Below the pieces are notes generated by a model. The model was given only the letters and a program-made list of their open reading frames with translations. It did not search any database and had not been told where the DNA came from. Shown one piece after another: positions 26,374 to 36,628 of a DNA stretch of 48,649 nucleotides. The stretch spans positions 1 through 48,649 of the forward strand of contig JACQEO010000066.1 in assembly GCA_016200545.1 (NCBI GenBank). The letters are read 5' to 3'. Made by a program: the position numbers and the translations under genes. The number at the start of each line of letters is the position of its first letter. The stretch's first letter is position 1. Origin of the DNA: Deltaproteobacteria bacterium. GTDB taxonomy: Bacteria; Desulfobacterota; Binatia; UTPRO1.

Positions 26374-27309
26374 ATGCCGGGCATCGGCGTCGTCGTCAAT
26401 CCGCACGCGGGCAGCAACCGCCGCCGTCCCGAGCGCGCTCGCCGGTTCGCCCAGATCGTCGGCGAGCAGGGGATGGTCCGCGTGACGCCCGATCTCGCGG
26501 CGATCGAAGAGGTGGTGCACGAGTTCGCAGCGGCGCGCATCGACATCCTCGCGGTCTGCGGCGGCGACGGCAGCCATTTCCGTACCCTCTCCGCTCTCCG
26601 TCGCGCGTATCCGAACGGCGAGATGCCGCTCTTCCTGCCCCTGCGCGCGGGGACGATGAACTACATAGCGCGCTCGATCGGCTGCATGCGGGGCGGCCCG
26701 GAGCACGTCCTGACCCACGTCGTCCACGACTACCGGCACGGCCGAACGCACGACGTCACCGAGCGTCACCTGCTGGTGGTGAACGGGGAGCACGCGGGCT
26801 TCGTCGTCGGTTGCGGGGTGATCGTGAACTACCTGCAGCTTTACTACAGCGAAGCGAAGCCGGGACCGGTGACGGCGACGCGTCTCCTCACCCGGCTGGT
26901 GTCGTCGGCCATCGGCGGCACGTCGCTCGTCCGCGGCGTCTTCCGTCGGGTCGTCGCCGACGTCGACTGCGACGGCGAGCGCGTACCCTATCGGACGTTC
27001 ACGGTGATCCTGGGCGGCACCGTCACGCACATTGCGCTCGGGTTCAAACCGATGTATCTGGCGGCCCGCAAGCGCCACTACTTTCACCTGCTCGCGGGCC
27101 CCATCGGACCGCTCAGCCTGGCGCGCAAGATCGTGCGCTTTCGCCGCGGGTGGCCGCTGGAGGACCCGGACTTCTACGACAATCTCGCGCGGGAGGTGAC
27201 GATTCGCTTCGCGACCCCGACGCGCTTCATGATGGACGGCGACATCCTCGACCCGGTGCCCGCGCTCACGATCACCACCGGCCCGATCATCTCGATGATC
27301 CGAGGGTGA
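26374..27309 (+). CDS. Diacylglycerol/lipid kinase family protein
   Basis: 311 residues with a DAG-kinase catalytic domain: VVVNPHAGSNRRRPERARRF, ILAVCGGDGSHFRTL (GGDGS where GGDGT is usual) and LPLRAGTMNYIARSIG. The second domain is the beta-sandwich of the YegS/BmrU type. It likely phosphorylates a lipid such as diacylglycerol or a sphingoid-type molecule. The Ser at the GGDG(T/S) position is tolerated in the family. ATG 26374 starts 9 bases after rlmN. The functional link to the neighbouring rlmN and MTAP genes is not clear. Confidence 0.85.
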   Translation: MPGIGVVVNPHAGSNRRRPERARRFAQIVGEQGMVRVTPDLAAIEEVVHEFAAARIDILAVCGGDGSHFRTLSALRRAYPNGEMPLFLPLRAGTMNYIARSIGCMRGGPEHVLTHVVHDYRHGRTHDVTERHLLVVNGEHAGFVVGCGVIVNYLQLYYSEAKPGPVTATRLLTRLVSSAIGGTSLVRGVFRRVVADVDCDGERVPYRTFTVILGGTVTHIALGFKPMYLAARKRHYFHLLAGPIGPLSLARKIVRFRRGWPLEDPDFYDNLAREVTIRFATPTRFMMDGDILDPVPALTITTGPIISMIRG

Positions 27310-27322
27310 GGAAGGACGACTC

Positions 27323-28185
<863 letters not shown>

Positions 28186-28189
<4 letters not shown>

Positions 28190-29094
28190 GCCTCCTCGTC
28201 GTCGGTTCGGTCGCCATCGACACGCTCGAGACCCCGCGCGGGCGCGCGCCCGACGTGCTCGGCGGCGCCGCGACCTATTTCGCGGTCGCCGCGAGCTTCT
28301 TCGGGCCGGTGCAGCTCGTCGCTGTCGTCGGTGAGGACTTCCCGCGCGCCGAGCTCGATTGGTTCGCACGGCGCGGCATCGATCTCGCCGGCGTCGAGGT
28401 GCGGCCGGGTCGGAGCCTGCGCTGGACCGGCCGCTACCATGAGGACATGAACGTGCGCGACACGCTGTCCTTCGAGGCGAATGTCTTCGAGCATTTCGCG
28501 CCCGAGCTGCCGGCGTCCTATCGCACGACTCCGTTCGTCTTTCTCGCGAACATCGCCCCCGCTCTTCAGGCGCGTGTCCTCGATCAGGTGCGCGGACCCC
28601 GGCTCGTCGGTGCCGACACCATGAATCTCTGGATCGAGACCACGCGCGCCGACCTCGATGCGCTCTTGCGGCGGGTGCCGCTCCTCATGATCAACGACGA
28701 GGAGGCCCGTCTGCTCTCCGGCGAGCGCAACATGGTGCGTGCCGCGCGCCGCATTCTCGCCATGGGACCCGCGAGCGTGATGATCAAGCGCGGCGAGTAC
28801 GGCGTCCTCTACTTCTCGGGCGAGAGCGTCTTCGCGGTGCCCGCCTATCCCCTCGAGGAGGTATTCGATCCGACCGGCGCCGGCGACGCGTTCGCGGGCG
28901 GCGTCATGGGCTACTTGGCGAGCTCGGGCGACCTCTCCCCGGCCGGCATGCGCCGCGCGATCGTGTACGGCAGCGTCCTCGCTTCGTTCACCGTCGAGGC
29001 GTTCAGCCTGGAGCGCTTGCGGAGCCTCACGCGCGAGGACATCGATCGCCGCTACCGGCAGTTCATCAGCCTCACCGCCTTCGACGTGCCATAG
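28186..29094 (+). CDS. PfkB-family carbohydrate/nucleoside kinase
   Basis: 302 residues of the ribokinase-like family. The start VGSVAIDTLETPRGRAPDVLGGAATYFA has the early GG, and the second signature is DPTGAGDAFAGGVMGYLA with the catalytic Asp. MINDEEARLLSG is a typical nearby block. The overlap with mtnP suggests a joint role in methylthioadenosine or adenosine recycling, for example phosphorylation of the released nucleoside or sugar, but this is inference from position only. No substrate can be assigned from the residues. Confidence 0.88.
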
Positions 29095-29102
29095 GGAGCT
29101 CG

Positions 29103-30080
29103 ATGCCGCAGCTCTCCATCGTCGTGCCGGTGTACAACGAGGCGCCGAACGCCGAGGCGCTGGTGACCGAGCTGCGCGCCACGCTCGATCGCCTGACGCT
29201 CACCAGCGAGGTCGTGCTCGTCGACGACGGTTCGACCGACGAGACGTTCATGCTCCTCGCCGCCGCGGCCGGCGCCGATCCGCGCTTTCGCATCGTCCGG
29301 CTGCGGCGCAACTTCGGGCAAACGGCGGCGCTCGCGGCCGGCCTCGATCACGCGGGCGGCGAAATCGTCGTCACGATGGACGGCGATCTCCAGAACGACC
29401 CGGCGGACATCCCACGCCTCATCGCCGCGATCGAGGCCGGCGCCGACGTCGTGAACGGGTGGCGGCGCGATCGGCAGGACCCCTTCCTCTCGCGGCAGCT
29501 GCCTTCGATCGTCGCCAACGCCATCATCGGTGCCACGACCAACGTGCGGATCCACGACTACGGCTGTGGGATCAAGGCGTTCCGCGTCGAGATCGCGAAG
29601 TCGCTCAAACTCTATGGCGAGATGCATCGCTTCATCGCTGCCATCGCCGGCGACCTCGGCGCGACGGTGACGGAGATCCCGGTGAACCATCGGCCGCGGC
29701 TCCGCGGTGCCTCGAAATACGGCCTGTCGCGCACCTTCCGCGTGGTGCTCGACCTACTCACGATCAAATTCCTCTCCGGCTACTCGACGCGCCCGATTCA
29801 CGTCTTCGGCTTCTTCGGCTTGATCGCGACCCTCATCGGCCTAGCCATCACCGGCATGCTCGGCATCGAGAAAGTCCTCTTCGGGGTGACGCTCGCCGAC
29901 CGGCCGCTTCTCCTCCTCGGCATCCTCCTCGTCCTCGGCGGCGTGCAATTCGTGACCCTCGGGCTCCTCGGGGAGATGCTGGCGCGCACCTACCACGAGT
30001 CACAGGCGAAGCCGATCTATGCGGTTCGCGAGGTCCGTCAGGTGACGCCGGTACGCGCGCCCGCAGTCTCCGGCGGCTGA
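29103..30080 (+). CDS. GT2 polyprenyl-phosphate glycosyltransferase with C-terminal membrane helices
   Basis: 325 residues. The GT2 domain has SIVVPVYNEAPNAEALVTEL, VVLVDDGSTDET, RLRRNFGQTAALAAGLDHA and MDGDLQNDPADI, followed by the GASKYGLSR region near the membrane interface. Two hydrophobic helices (around 235-260 and 275-300) end in LGEMLARTYHESQAKPIYAV. This is the arrangement of ArnC, GtrB and DPM-type enzymes, which load a sugar onto undecaprenyl phosphate at the inner face of the membrane. GGAG lies 4 bases before ATG 29103. Its neighbours make UDP-glucuronate, UDP-xylose and probably another UDP-sugar, plausible donors. Confidence 0.9.
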   Translation: MPQLSIVVPVYNEAPNAEALVTELRATLDRLTLTSEVVLVDDGSTDETFMLLAAAAGADPRFRIVRLRRNFGQTAALAAGLDHAGGEIVVTMDGDLQNDPADIPRLIAAIEAGADVVNGWRRDRQDPFLSRQLPSIVANAIIGATTNVRIHDYGCGIKAFRVEIAKSLKLYGEMHRFIAAIAGDLGATVTEIPVNHRPRLRGASKYGLSRTFRVVLDLLTIKFLSGYSTRPIHVFGFFGLIATLIGLAITGMLGIEKVLFGVTLADRPLLLLGILLVLGGVQFVTLGLLGEMLARTYHESQAKPIYAVREVRQVTPVRAPAVSGG

Positions 30081-30106
30081 ACGCAACACAAATGAAAGAA
30101 ACACAT

Positions 30107-30135
30107 TTGACGGTGCGACAGGGGGCCGCTACCTT
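30107..30135 (+). promoter_or_regulatory. Internal promoter of ugd
   Basis: TTGACG (30107-30112), a 17-base spacer and TACCTT (30130-30135), just downstream of an AT-rich stretch with AAATG and CATTT as a short inverted repeat. Unlike leaderless-type genes here, ugd has GGAGG (30156-30160) 5 bases before its GTG. Confidence 0.5.
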
Positions 30136-30165
30136 CATGGCACTTCGAGCAGCACGGAGGATGCG

Positions 30166-31482
<1,317 letters not shown>

Positions 31483-32421
31483 GTGGCGCGTATCCTCGTC
31501 ACCGGCGGCGCCGGATTCATCGGTTCACATCTCTGCGAGCGGCTGCTCGCCGAGGGCAATGACGTCATCTGCGTCGACAACTTCCTTACCGGCTCGCCCG
31601 ACAACATCGCACCGCTGCTCGCGAACCCGCGGTTCACGTTCATCCAACAGGACGTGACGAACTTCATCTACGTGAAGGGACCGCTCGACGCGATCCTACA
31701 TTTCGCGTCGCCGGCGAGCCCGATCGATTACCTCGAGCTGCCGATCCAAACCCTCAAGGTGGGTTCGCTCGGTACCCACAAGGCGCTCGGCCTCGCCAAG
31801 GAGAAGGGGGCGCGCTTCCTGCTCGCGTCGACCTCGGAGACCTACGGCGATCCGCTGGTGCATCCGCAGACGGAGGATTACTGGGGGAACGTCAATCCGA
31901 TTGGTCCGCGCGGCGTCTACGACGAGGCGAAGCGCTTCGCCGAGGCGCTGACGATGGCGTACCACCGTACCCACGGCGTCGAGACACGCATCGTCCGCGT
32001 CTTCAACACCTTCGGACCGCGCATGCGCCGCGAGGACGGCCGCGTGGTGCCGAACTTCATCGCCCAGGCGCTGCGCAACGAGGATCTGACCGTGTACGGC
32101 GATGGTGGGCAGACGCGCAGCTTCTGTTACGTGACCGACCTCGTCGAGGGGATCCTCCGTCTGCTACGCAGCGACTACGCGTTGCCGGTCAACATCGGCA
32201 ACCCGCGCGAGATGACGGTCCTCGAGTTCGCCAAGCTCATCATCGCGCTCACCGGGAGCCGGAGCGGGATCGCCTACAAGCCGCTCCCGGAAGATGATCC
32301 GAAGGTGCGGCAGCCGGACATCACACGCGCCCGCGCCCTCCTCGGAGCCTGGGAGCCGGTCGTGGCCGTCGAGGAAGGGCTGCGGTGGACGATCGACTTC
32401 TTCCGCGGGACGTCCTCATAG
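31483..32421 (+). CDS. UDP-glucuronate decarboxylase (UDP-xylose synthase)
   Basis: Converts UDP-glucuronate to UDP-xylose. The 312-residue SDR protein starts [20 protein letters not shown] and keeps [34 protein letters not shown], the YDEAKR catalytic YxxxK within [16 protein letters not shown], and [10 protein letters not shown], all diagnostic for UXS. The TSETYGDP block is the UXS form and not the dTDP-glucose dehydratase form. GTG 31483 follows the ugd stop with no gap, so the two are translated together. Confidence 0.93.
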   Translation: MARILVTGGAGFIGSHLCERLLAEGNDVICVDNFLTGSPDNIAPLLANPRFTFIQQDVTNFIYVKGPLDAILHFASPASPIDYLELPIQTLKVGSLGTHKALGLAKEKGARFLLASTSETYGDPLVHPQTEDYWGNVNPIGPRGVYDEAKRFAEALTMAYHRTHGVETRIVRVFNTFGPRMRREDGRVVPNFIAQALRNEDLTVYGDGGQTRSFCYVTDLVEGILRLLRSDYALPVNIGNPREMTVLEFAKLIIALTGSRSGIAYKPLPEDDPKVRQPDITRARALLGAWEPVVAVEEGLRWTIDFFRGTSS

Positions 32422-32449
32422 CGCTGCGTCGCGCGAGGGGGGAGGGGGT

Positions 32450-33376
32450 ATGAAAATCCTGGTCACGGGCGGCGCCGGCTTCATCGCCTCGCACGTCGCC
32501 GACGCCTACCTCGCCGGCGGACACGAGGTTGTGATCGTCGACGACCTCTCGAGTGGCAAGCGGGCGAACCTGCCGGCGGCGGCGAAGTTCTACCACGCCG
32601 ACATCCGCAGTCCCGAGGCGCGCGAGATCGTGCGCAACGAGCGGCCGCAGGTGCTCTCGCACCACGCGGCGCAAATGGATGTGCGCCGCTCGGTTGCCGA
32701 CCCGGCGTTCGACGCCGAGGTGAACGTGCTCGGTTTCATCAACATGCTCGAGGGCGCGCGCGAGGTCGGCGCCGACAAAGTGATCTTCGCCTCTTCGGGT
32801 GGGGCGACATACGGCGAGCAGGACGCCTTTCCCGCGCCCGAGTCGCATCCCCACAACCCGCTCTCGCCCTACGGCATCACCAAGGCGACGGGCGAGCACT
32901 ACCTTTTCTACTACCACGCGGTGTACGGCTTGCCGTACGTCGCGCTCCGCTACGGTAACGTCTTCGGGCCGCGCCAGGATCCGCACGGCGAGGCAGGAGT
33001 GGTCGCGATCTTCAGCGAGCGTCTGCTCGCCGACCAGGTGCCGACGATCAACGGCGACGGCAAGCAGACGCGCGACTACGTCTTCGTCGGCGACGTCGTG
33101 CGTGCCAACGTCGCCGCGCTCACGACGAGCTTCGTCGGCGCGGTGAATATCGGGACCGGCATCGAGACCGACGTGAACACGCTCTACGCGCACCTGCGCG
33201 TCCTCACCGGCAGTCCGCACCCGGCGCAACATGGACCCGCGAAGGCGGGCGAGCAGCGCCGCAGCGTGATCGCGATCGATCGCGCCGCGGAGGTCCTCGG
33301 GTGGCACCCGGAGGTGTCGCTCGAGGAAGGGCTGCGCCGCACCGTCGAGTTCTTCCGCGTGCGCGCCCACGGCTGA
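32450..33376 (+). CDS. galE: NAD-dependent nucleotide-sugar epimerase (GalE-like)
   Basis: 308-residue short-chain dehydrogenase with [55 protein letters not shown], the catalytic YxxxK in SPYGITKATGEHY, RYGNVFGPRQDPHGEAGVV and YVFVGDVVRANVAAL. It belongs to the short UDP-glucose 4-epimerase branch. After Ugd and UXS it could instead epimerise UDP-xylose to UDP-arabinose or UDP-glucuronate to UDP-galacturonate. A strong GGAGGGGG lies just before ATG 32450. A 541-base non-coding region follows. Confidence 0.85.
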   Translation: MKILVTGGAGFIASHVADAYLAGGHEVVIVDDLSSGKRANLPAAAKFYHADIRSPEAREIVRNERPQVLSHHAAQMDVRRSVADPAFDAEVNVLGFINMLEGAREVGADKVIFASSGGATYGEQDAFPAPESHPHNPLSPYGITKATGEHYLFYYHAVYGLPYVALRYGNVFGPRQDPHGEAGVVAIFSERLLADQVPTINGDGKQTRDYVFVGDVVRANVAALTTSFVGAVNIGTGIETDVNTLYAHLRVLTGSPHPAQHGPAKAGEQRRSVIAIDRAAEVLGWHPEVSLEEGLRRTVEFFRVRAHG

Positions 33377-33418
33377 TTTTCGCGGTCGCTGTCCACACGA
33401 GGCGAAGAGGTCGACGTC

Positions 33419-33566
33419 TGCCGGGGCGACGGCGGGAGGGGCGTGGCGGCGGCCAGCGGACCTGGCGGGGCGCCACATCGTGGGGATCCTTCCGTACGTT
33501 GCGCTGCACTCGAAGCACGTACGGCCCAATGGCCGCCGCCACGCCCCTCCCGCCGTCGCCCCGGCA
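33419..33566 (+). repeat. Palindrome-bordered element 1
   Basis: A 37-base arm (33419-33455) is perfectly complementary to 33530-33566. The 74-base core between them (33456-33529) is, as reverse complement, 70/74 identical to the core of element 2. Inside the core CCGTACGT (33492-33499) pairs with ACGTACGG (33517-33524). Frames across it exist on both strands but are an effect of the GC-rich palindromes. Confidence 0.9.
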
Positions 33567-33692
33567 CGCAGCGGCCGCGACGTCACGTGAAGCATTCGCC
33601 GCCTTCGGCGGCGGCAGACGCGCTCGGATCGACGCCGGCGGTGACTGCGACGCAGCGCGGGCGGAGGCTGTTGATGTTCGCCCGCTGTCGCG
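33567..33692. other. Spacer between the two palindromic elements
   Basis: 126 bases with a short hairpin CGCCGCCTTCGGCGGCG near 33598-33614. The minus strand carries a stretch ending in GVDPSASAAAEGGECFT that looks somewhat protein-like but has no start or known relative; I do not annotate it as a gene. Confidence 0.4.
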
Positions 33693-33840
33693 GCGGGGTG
33701 CGGGTGAGTGAGGGACGTGGGCGGGCGCGTTGGGCCGTGCGTGCTTCGAGTGCAGTGCGACGTACGGAAGGATCCCCACGATGTGGCGTCCCGCCAGGTC
33801 CGCTGCGCCCGCCCACGTCCCTCACTCACCCGCACCCCGC
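33693..33840 (-). repeat. Palindrome-bordered element 2 (inverted relative to element 1)
   Basis: A 36-base arm (33693-33728) is perfectly complementary to 33805-33840, extended by a G-T mismatch. The 76-base centre (33729-33804) contains the shared 74-base core in the opposite orientation to element 1, with four transition differences. Arm sequences differ from element 1 at about 17 of 37 aligned positions, but each arm pair is internally perfect. Confidence 0.9.
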
Positions 33841-33904
33841 ATGGCAATGGACCGCGCTCGACGGTCGAGCCGCGTCGCGCGGTCGCGCTCGGTGCCGATC
33901 CGTG

Positions 33905-33910
33905 TAACAT
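33905..33910 (+). promoter_or_regulatory. -10 element of lepA, leaderless type
   Basis: TAACAT 7 bases before GTG 33918. No good -35 is seen at 17-18 bases (GTCGCG). There is no Shine-Dalgarno sequence before the GTG. Confidence 0.35.
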
Positions 33911-33917
33911 TCAGCGC

Positions 33918-35720
33918 GTGCACGATCCGCAGACGATCCGCAACTTCTCGATCATCGCTCACATCGACCACGGCAAATCGACGCTCGCCGACCGCCTGCT
34001 CGAGCGCACGGGGACCGTCAGCAAGCGCGACATGGAAGCGCAGTTCCTGGACGACATGGAGCTCGAGCGCGAGCGCGGCATCACGATCAAGGCGCGCGCC
34101 GTCCGACTCAAGTACCGCGCCCCCGACGGCACCGACTACCAGCTCAACCTGATCGACACCCCCGGGCACGTCGACTTCTCCTACGAGGTGTCGCGGAGCC
34201 TCGCCGCGTGCGAGGGCGCGGTCCTGGTCGTGGACGCAGCGCAAGGGGTCGAGGCGCAGACGGTCGCGAACGTCTACTTGGCCCTCGACACCGACCTCGC
34301 GATCGTGCCGGTGCTGAACAAGATCGACCTGCCGGCGGCGGATCCCGCCCGCGCCCGCCAGGAAATCGAGGACGTGATCGGCCTCGACGCGTCGGGCGCC
34401 ATCCTGACCAGCGCCAAACAGGGCATCGGCACCGACGAGGTGCTCGACGCCATCGTGCGGCTGATTCCGCCGCCGCACGGCGACGCGGCGGCGCCGCTCT
34501 GCGCGTTGCTCTTCGACAGCTGGTTCGATCCGTACCACGGCGTGATCATGGTGGTGCGCATCTTCGACGGCGAGCTGCGGCCGGGGATGCGCATCCGCCT
34601 CGTCGCCACCGGCAAGGAGGCGGAGGTCGACCGCCTCGCCGTCCTGGCGCCGAGTCTGGTGCAGGTCGACGCTCTCGGACCCGGTGAGGTCGGCGCCGTC
34701 ATGGCGGGGATCAAGGAGGTCGCGGACACGCAGATCGGCGACACCGTCACCGACGCGGACCGGCCGACCACCACACCGCTTCCGGGCTTCAAGCGCGTGA
34801 AGCCGATGGTGTTCGCCGGGCTCTATCCCGCCGAAGCACACCAGTACGGTGCTCTGCGGGACGCCGTCGAGAAGCTCCGCCTCAACGACTCGTCCTTCAC
34901 CTATGAGCCCGAGAACTCGATCGCCCTCGGTTTCGGCTTCCGCTGCGGTTTCCTCGGCCTCCTCCACATGGAGATCATCCAGGAACGGCTCGAGCGCGAG
35001 TTCGCCCTCACCTTGATCACGACGGCGCCGACCTGCGCCTACCGCATCCACACGACCGACGGCCGCACGCTCGTCGTCGACAGCCCGGCGAAGCTCCCGC
35101 CCGAGGGAGAGATTGCGCGCATGGAGGAGCCCTTCATTCTCGCCACGATCCACGTGCCGACCGAGCACCTCGGGAACGTCATCGCGCTCTGCGAGGAGAA
35201 ACGCGGCAAGCAGCGCGAGATCAAGTTCTCCGGCGAGAAGCGCGCCCTCGTGAGCTACGAGTTGCCGCTCAACGAGATCGTCCTCGACTTCTATGACCGC
35301 CTCAAGTCCGCGAGCCGCGGCTACGCCTCGCTCGACTACGAGCCGCTCGACTTCCGCACCTCGACCTTGGTGAAGCTCGACGTCCGCATCAACGGCGACA
35401 TCGTCGACGCGCTCTCCGTCATTCTCCACAGCGAGCGCGCCTACTATCGGGGGCGGGAGCTCACGCAGAAGATGCGCGAGCTCGTGCCGCGCCAGATGTT
35501 CGAGGTCGTGATCCAGGCCGCGATTGGTACCAAGGTGATTGCGCGCGAGACCGTGAAGGCGTTGCGCAAGAACGTCACCGCGAAATGCTACGGCGGCGAC
35601 ATCACCCGCAAACGCAAGCTCCTCGAGCGGCAGAAAGAAGGAAAGCGACGCATGAAGCAGGTCGGACGCGTCGAGATTCCGCAGGAGGCGTTCCTCGCGG
35701 TGCTGAAGGTCGGCGAGTGA
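33918..35720 (+). CDS. lepA: Elongation factor 4 (LepA)
   Basis: Ribosomal back-translocase/initiation-fidelity GTPase. The 600 residues start [24 protein letters not shown], then [20 protein letters not shown] and [22 protein letters not shown] gives the G4 motif. [21 protein letters not shown] is the LepA hallmark, and the C-terminal domain ends [22 protein letters not shown] 33918 gives the normal length; upstream frames run into the palindromic repeat and are excluded. The order lepA-lepB is common in bacteria. Confidence 0.96.
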   Translation: MHDPQTIRNFSIIAHIDHGKSTLADRLLERTGTVSKRDMEAQFLDDMELERERGITIKARAVRLKYRAPDGTDYQLNLIDTPGHVDFSYEVSRSLAACEGAVLVVDAAQGVEAQTVANVYLALDTDLAIVPVLNKIDLPAADPARARQEIEDVIGLDASGAILTSAKQGIGTDEVLDAIVRLIPPPHGDAAAPLCALLFDSWFDPYHGVIMVVRIFDGELRPGMRIRLVATGKEAEVDRLAVLAPSLVQVDALGPGEVGAVMAGIKEVADTQIGDTVTDADRPTTTPLPGFKRVKPMVFAGLYPAEAHQYGALRDAVEKLRLNDSSFTYEPENSIALGFGFRCGFLGLLHMEIIQERLEREFALTLITTAPTCAYRIHTTDGRTLVVDSPAKLPPEGEIARMEEPFILATIHVPTEHLGNVIALCEEKRGKQREIKFSGEKRALVSYELPLNEIVLDFYDRLKSASRGYASLDYEPLDFRTSTLVKLDVRINGDIVDALSVILHSERAYYRGRELTQKMRELVPRQMFEVVIQAAIGTKVIARETVKALRKNVTAKCYGGDITRKRKLLERQKEGKRRMKQVGRVEIPQEAFLAVLKVGE

Positions 35721-35731
35721 GTTGGTCTTTG

Positions 35732-35797
35732 ATTTCGCCCCCGCTCGCTGCACTCGCGATGGGCGTCGGCGCGCGAAGTGAATTCGCGCGCCTCCCT
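35732..35797 (+). repeat. Two-hairpin dispersed repeat, copy C
   Basis: Begins 11 bases after the lepA stop with ATTTCGCCCCCGCTCGC, then CGATGGGCGTC and GGCGCGCGAAGTGAATTCGCGCGCC, a perfect 10-bp stem with a GTGAA loop, ending CTCC. A degenerate second copy may lie at 35825-35862 (CGCCTCCGCTCGCTGG and GGGCTCCCGCC). Confidence 0.8.
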
Positions 35798-35865
35798 CCC
35801 ACCACCGCCTCCACTCTCTCACTACCGCCTCCGCTCGCTGGTCTAGCGGTGGGCTCCCGCCCTCA

Positions 35866-35895
35866 CTGGCAGCGTCCTGGGCGATCCTCTAGTAT
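35866..35895 (+). promoter_or_regulatory. Promoter of lepB, leaderless type
   Basis: CTGGCA (35866-35871), an 18-base spacer and TAGTAT (35890-35895), with 8 bases to GTG 35904. The leader lacks a Shine-Dalgarno sequence. The -35 resembles that of the antitoxin promoter. Confidence 0.45.
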
Positions 35896-35903
35896 GCGCC
35901 TCC

Positions 35904-36584
35904 GTGACTAAGGTCCGCGGGAGCGTCGCCGCCGGCGCGAGAGAGCGGGAGCAGGCGGTCGCCTCCGAGGCGGGTGCCAAGTCCAAGTCGACGCTTCGCG
36001 AGTACGCGGAAGCGCTCGCCGTCGCGTTCGTCCTCGCGCTCTTCATCCGTACCTTCATCGTCCAAGCGTTCAAGATTCCGTCCGGGTCGATGCTGCCGAC
36101 GTTGCAGATCGGCGATCACATCCTCGTGAACAAGTTCCGCTACGGGATCCGCCTGCCGCTTCTCGGTGAGCGCGTCGTCAAGTTCGCCGACCCGCGGCGC
36201 GGCGACATCATCGTGTTCGTCTATCCGGTCGACACGCACAAGGACTTCATCAAGCGCGTCATCGGCGAGCCGGGAGACACGATCGAGGTCCGCCACAAGC
36301 AGATCTACGTGAACGATCAGAAGATCGACGACCCGTATGGCCACTTCGTCGACGGTCCTGGCGAGCAAAGCCGTCTCACCCCGCGCGACAACTACGGCCC
36401 GGTGAACGTGCCGCCGGACAAGGTGTTCGTCATGGGGGACAACCGCGATCGCAGCTACGACAGCCGCTTTTGGGGCTTCGTGCCCCTCGACGACGTCAAG
36501 GGGAAGGCCTTCGTGATCTACTGGTCCTGGGACGGTGAGGACCGTTGGGTGCGGTGGGAGCGGATCGGCGGCTTGATTCACTAG
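35904..36584 (+). CDS. lepB: Signal peptidase I
   Basis: Membrane-bound Ser/Lys protease that removes signal peptides from exported proteins. The 226 residues have one N-terminal membrane helix (ALAVAFVLALFIRTFIVQAF), the nucleophile Ser in IPSGSMLPTLQIGDHILVNK and the general-base Lys in KDFIKRVIGEPGD. The other boxes are GDIIVFVYP and VMGDNRDRSYDSRFWGFV. GTG 35904 is the only start that keeps the helix near the N-terminus. It lies downstream of lepA and two repeats, with its own promoter. Confidence 0.95.
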   Translation: MTKVRGSVAAGAREREQAVASEAGAKSKSTLREYAEALAVAFVLALFIRTFIVQAFKIPSGSMLPTLQIGDHILVNKFRYGIRLPLLGERVVKFADPRRGDIIVFVYPVDTHKDFIKRVIGEPGDTIEVRHKQIYVNDQKIDDPYGHFVDGPGEQSRLTPRDNYGPVNVPPDKVFVMGDNRDRSYDSRFWGFVPLDDVKGKAFVIYWSWDGEDRWVRWERIGGLIH

Positions 36585-36628
36585 CGCCCAGCGCCGAACG
36601 GCCGCTGCGAGGCGGTGCCTCACGGGGC

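Noticed and set aside
33725..33740. GTTGGGC at the core edge of element 2 matches the integron attC core GTTRRRY
   Set aside because: Element 1 has ATTGGGC at the same place, the motif is inside the arms and not at the outer ends as in attC, and no integrase or cassette is present.
33301..33910. Long open frames on both strands across the palindromic elements
   Set aside because: They arise because GC-rich inverted repeats are free of stops; the translations are Arg/Pro/Ser-rich, mirror each other and have no family likeness or start signals.
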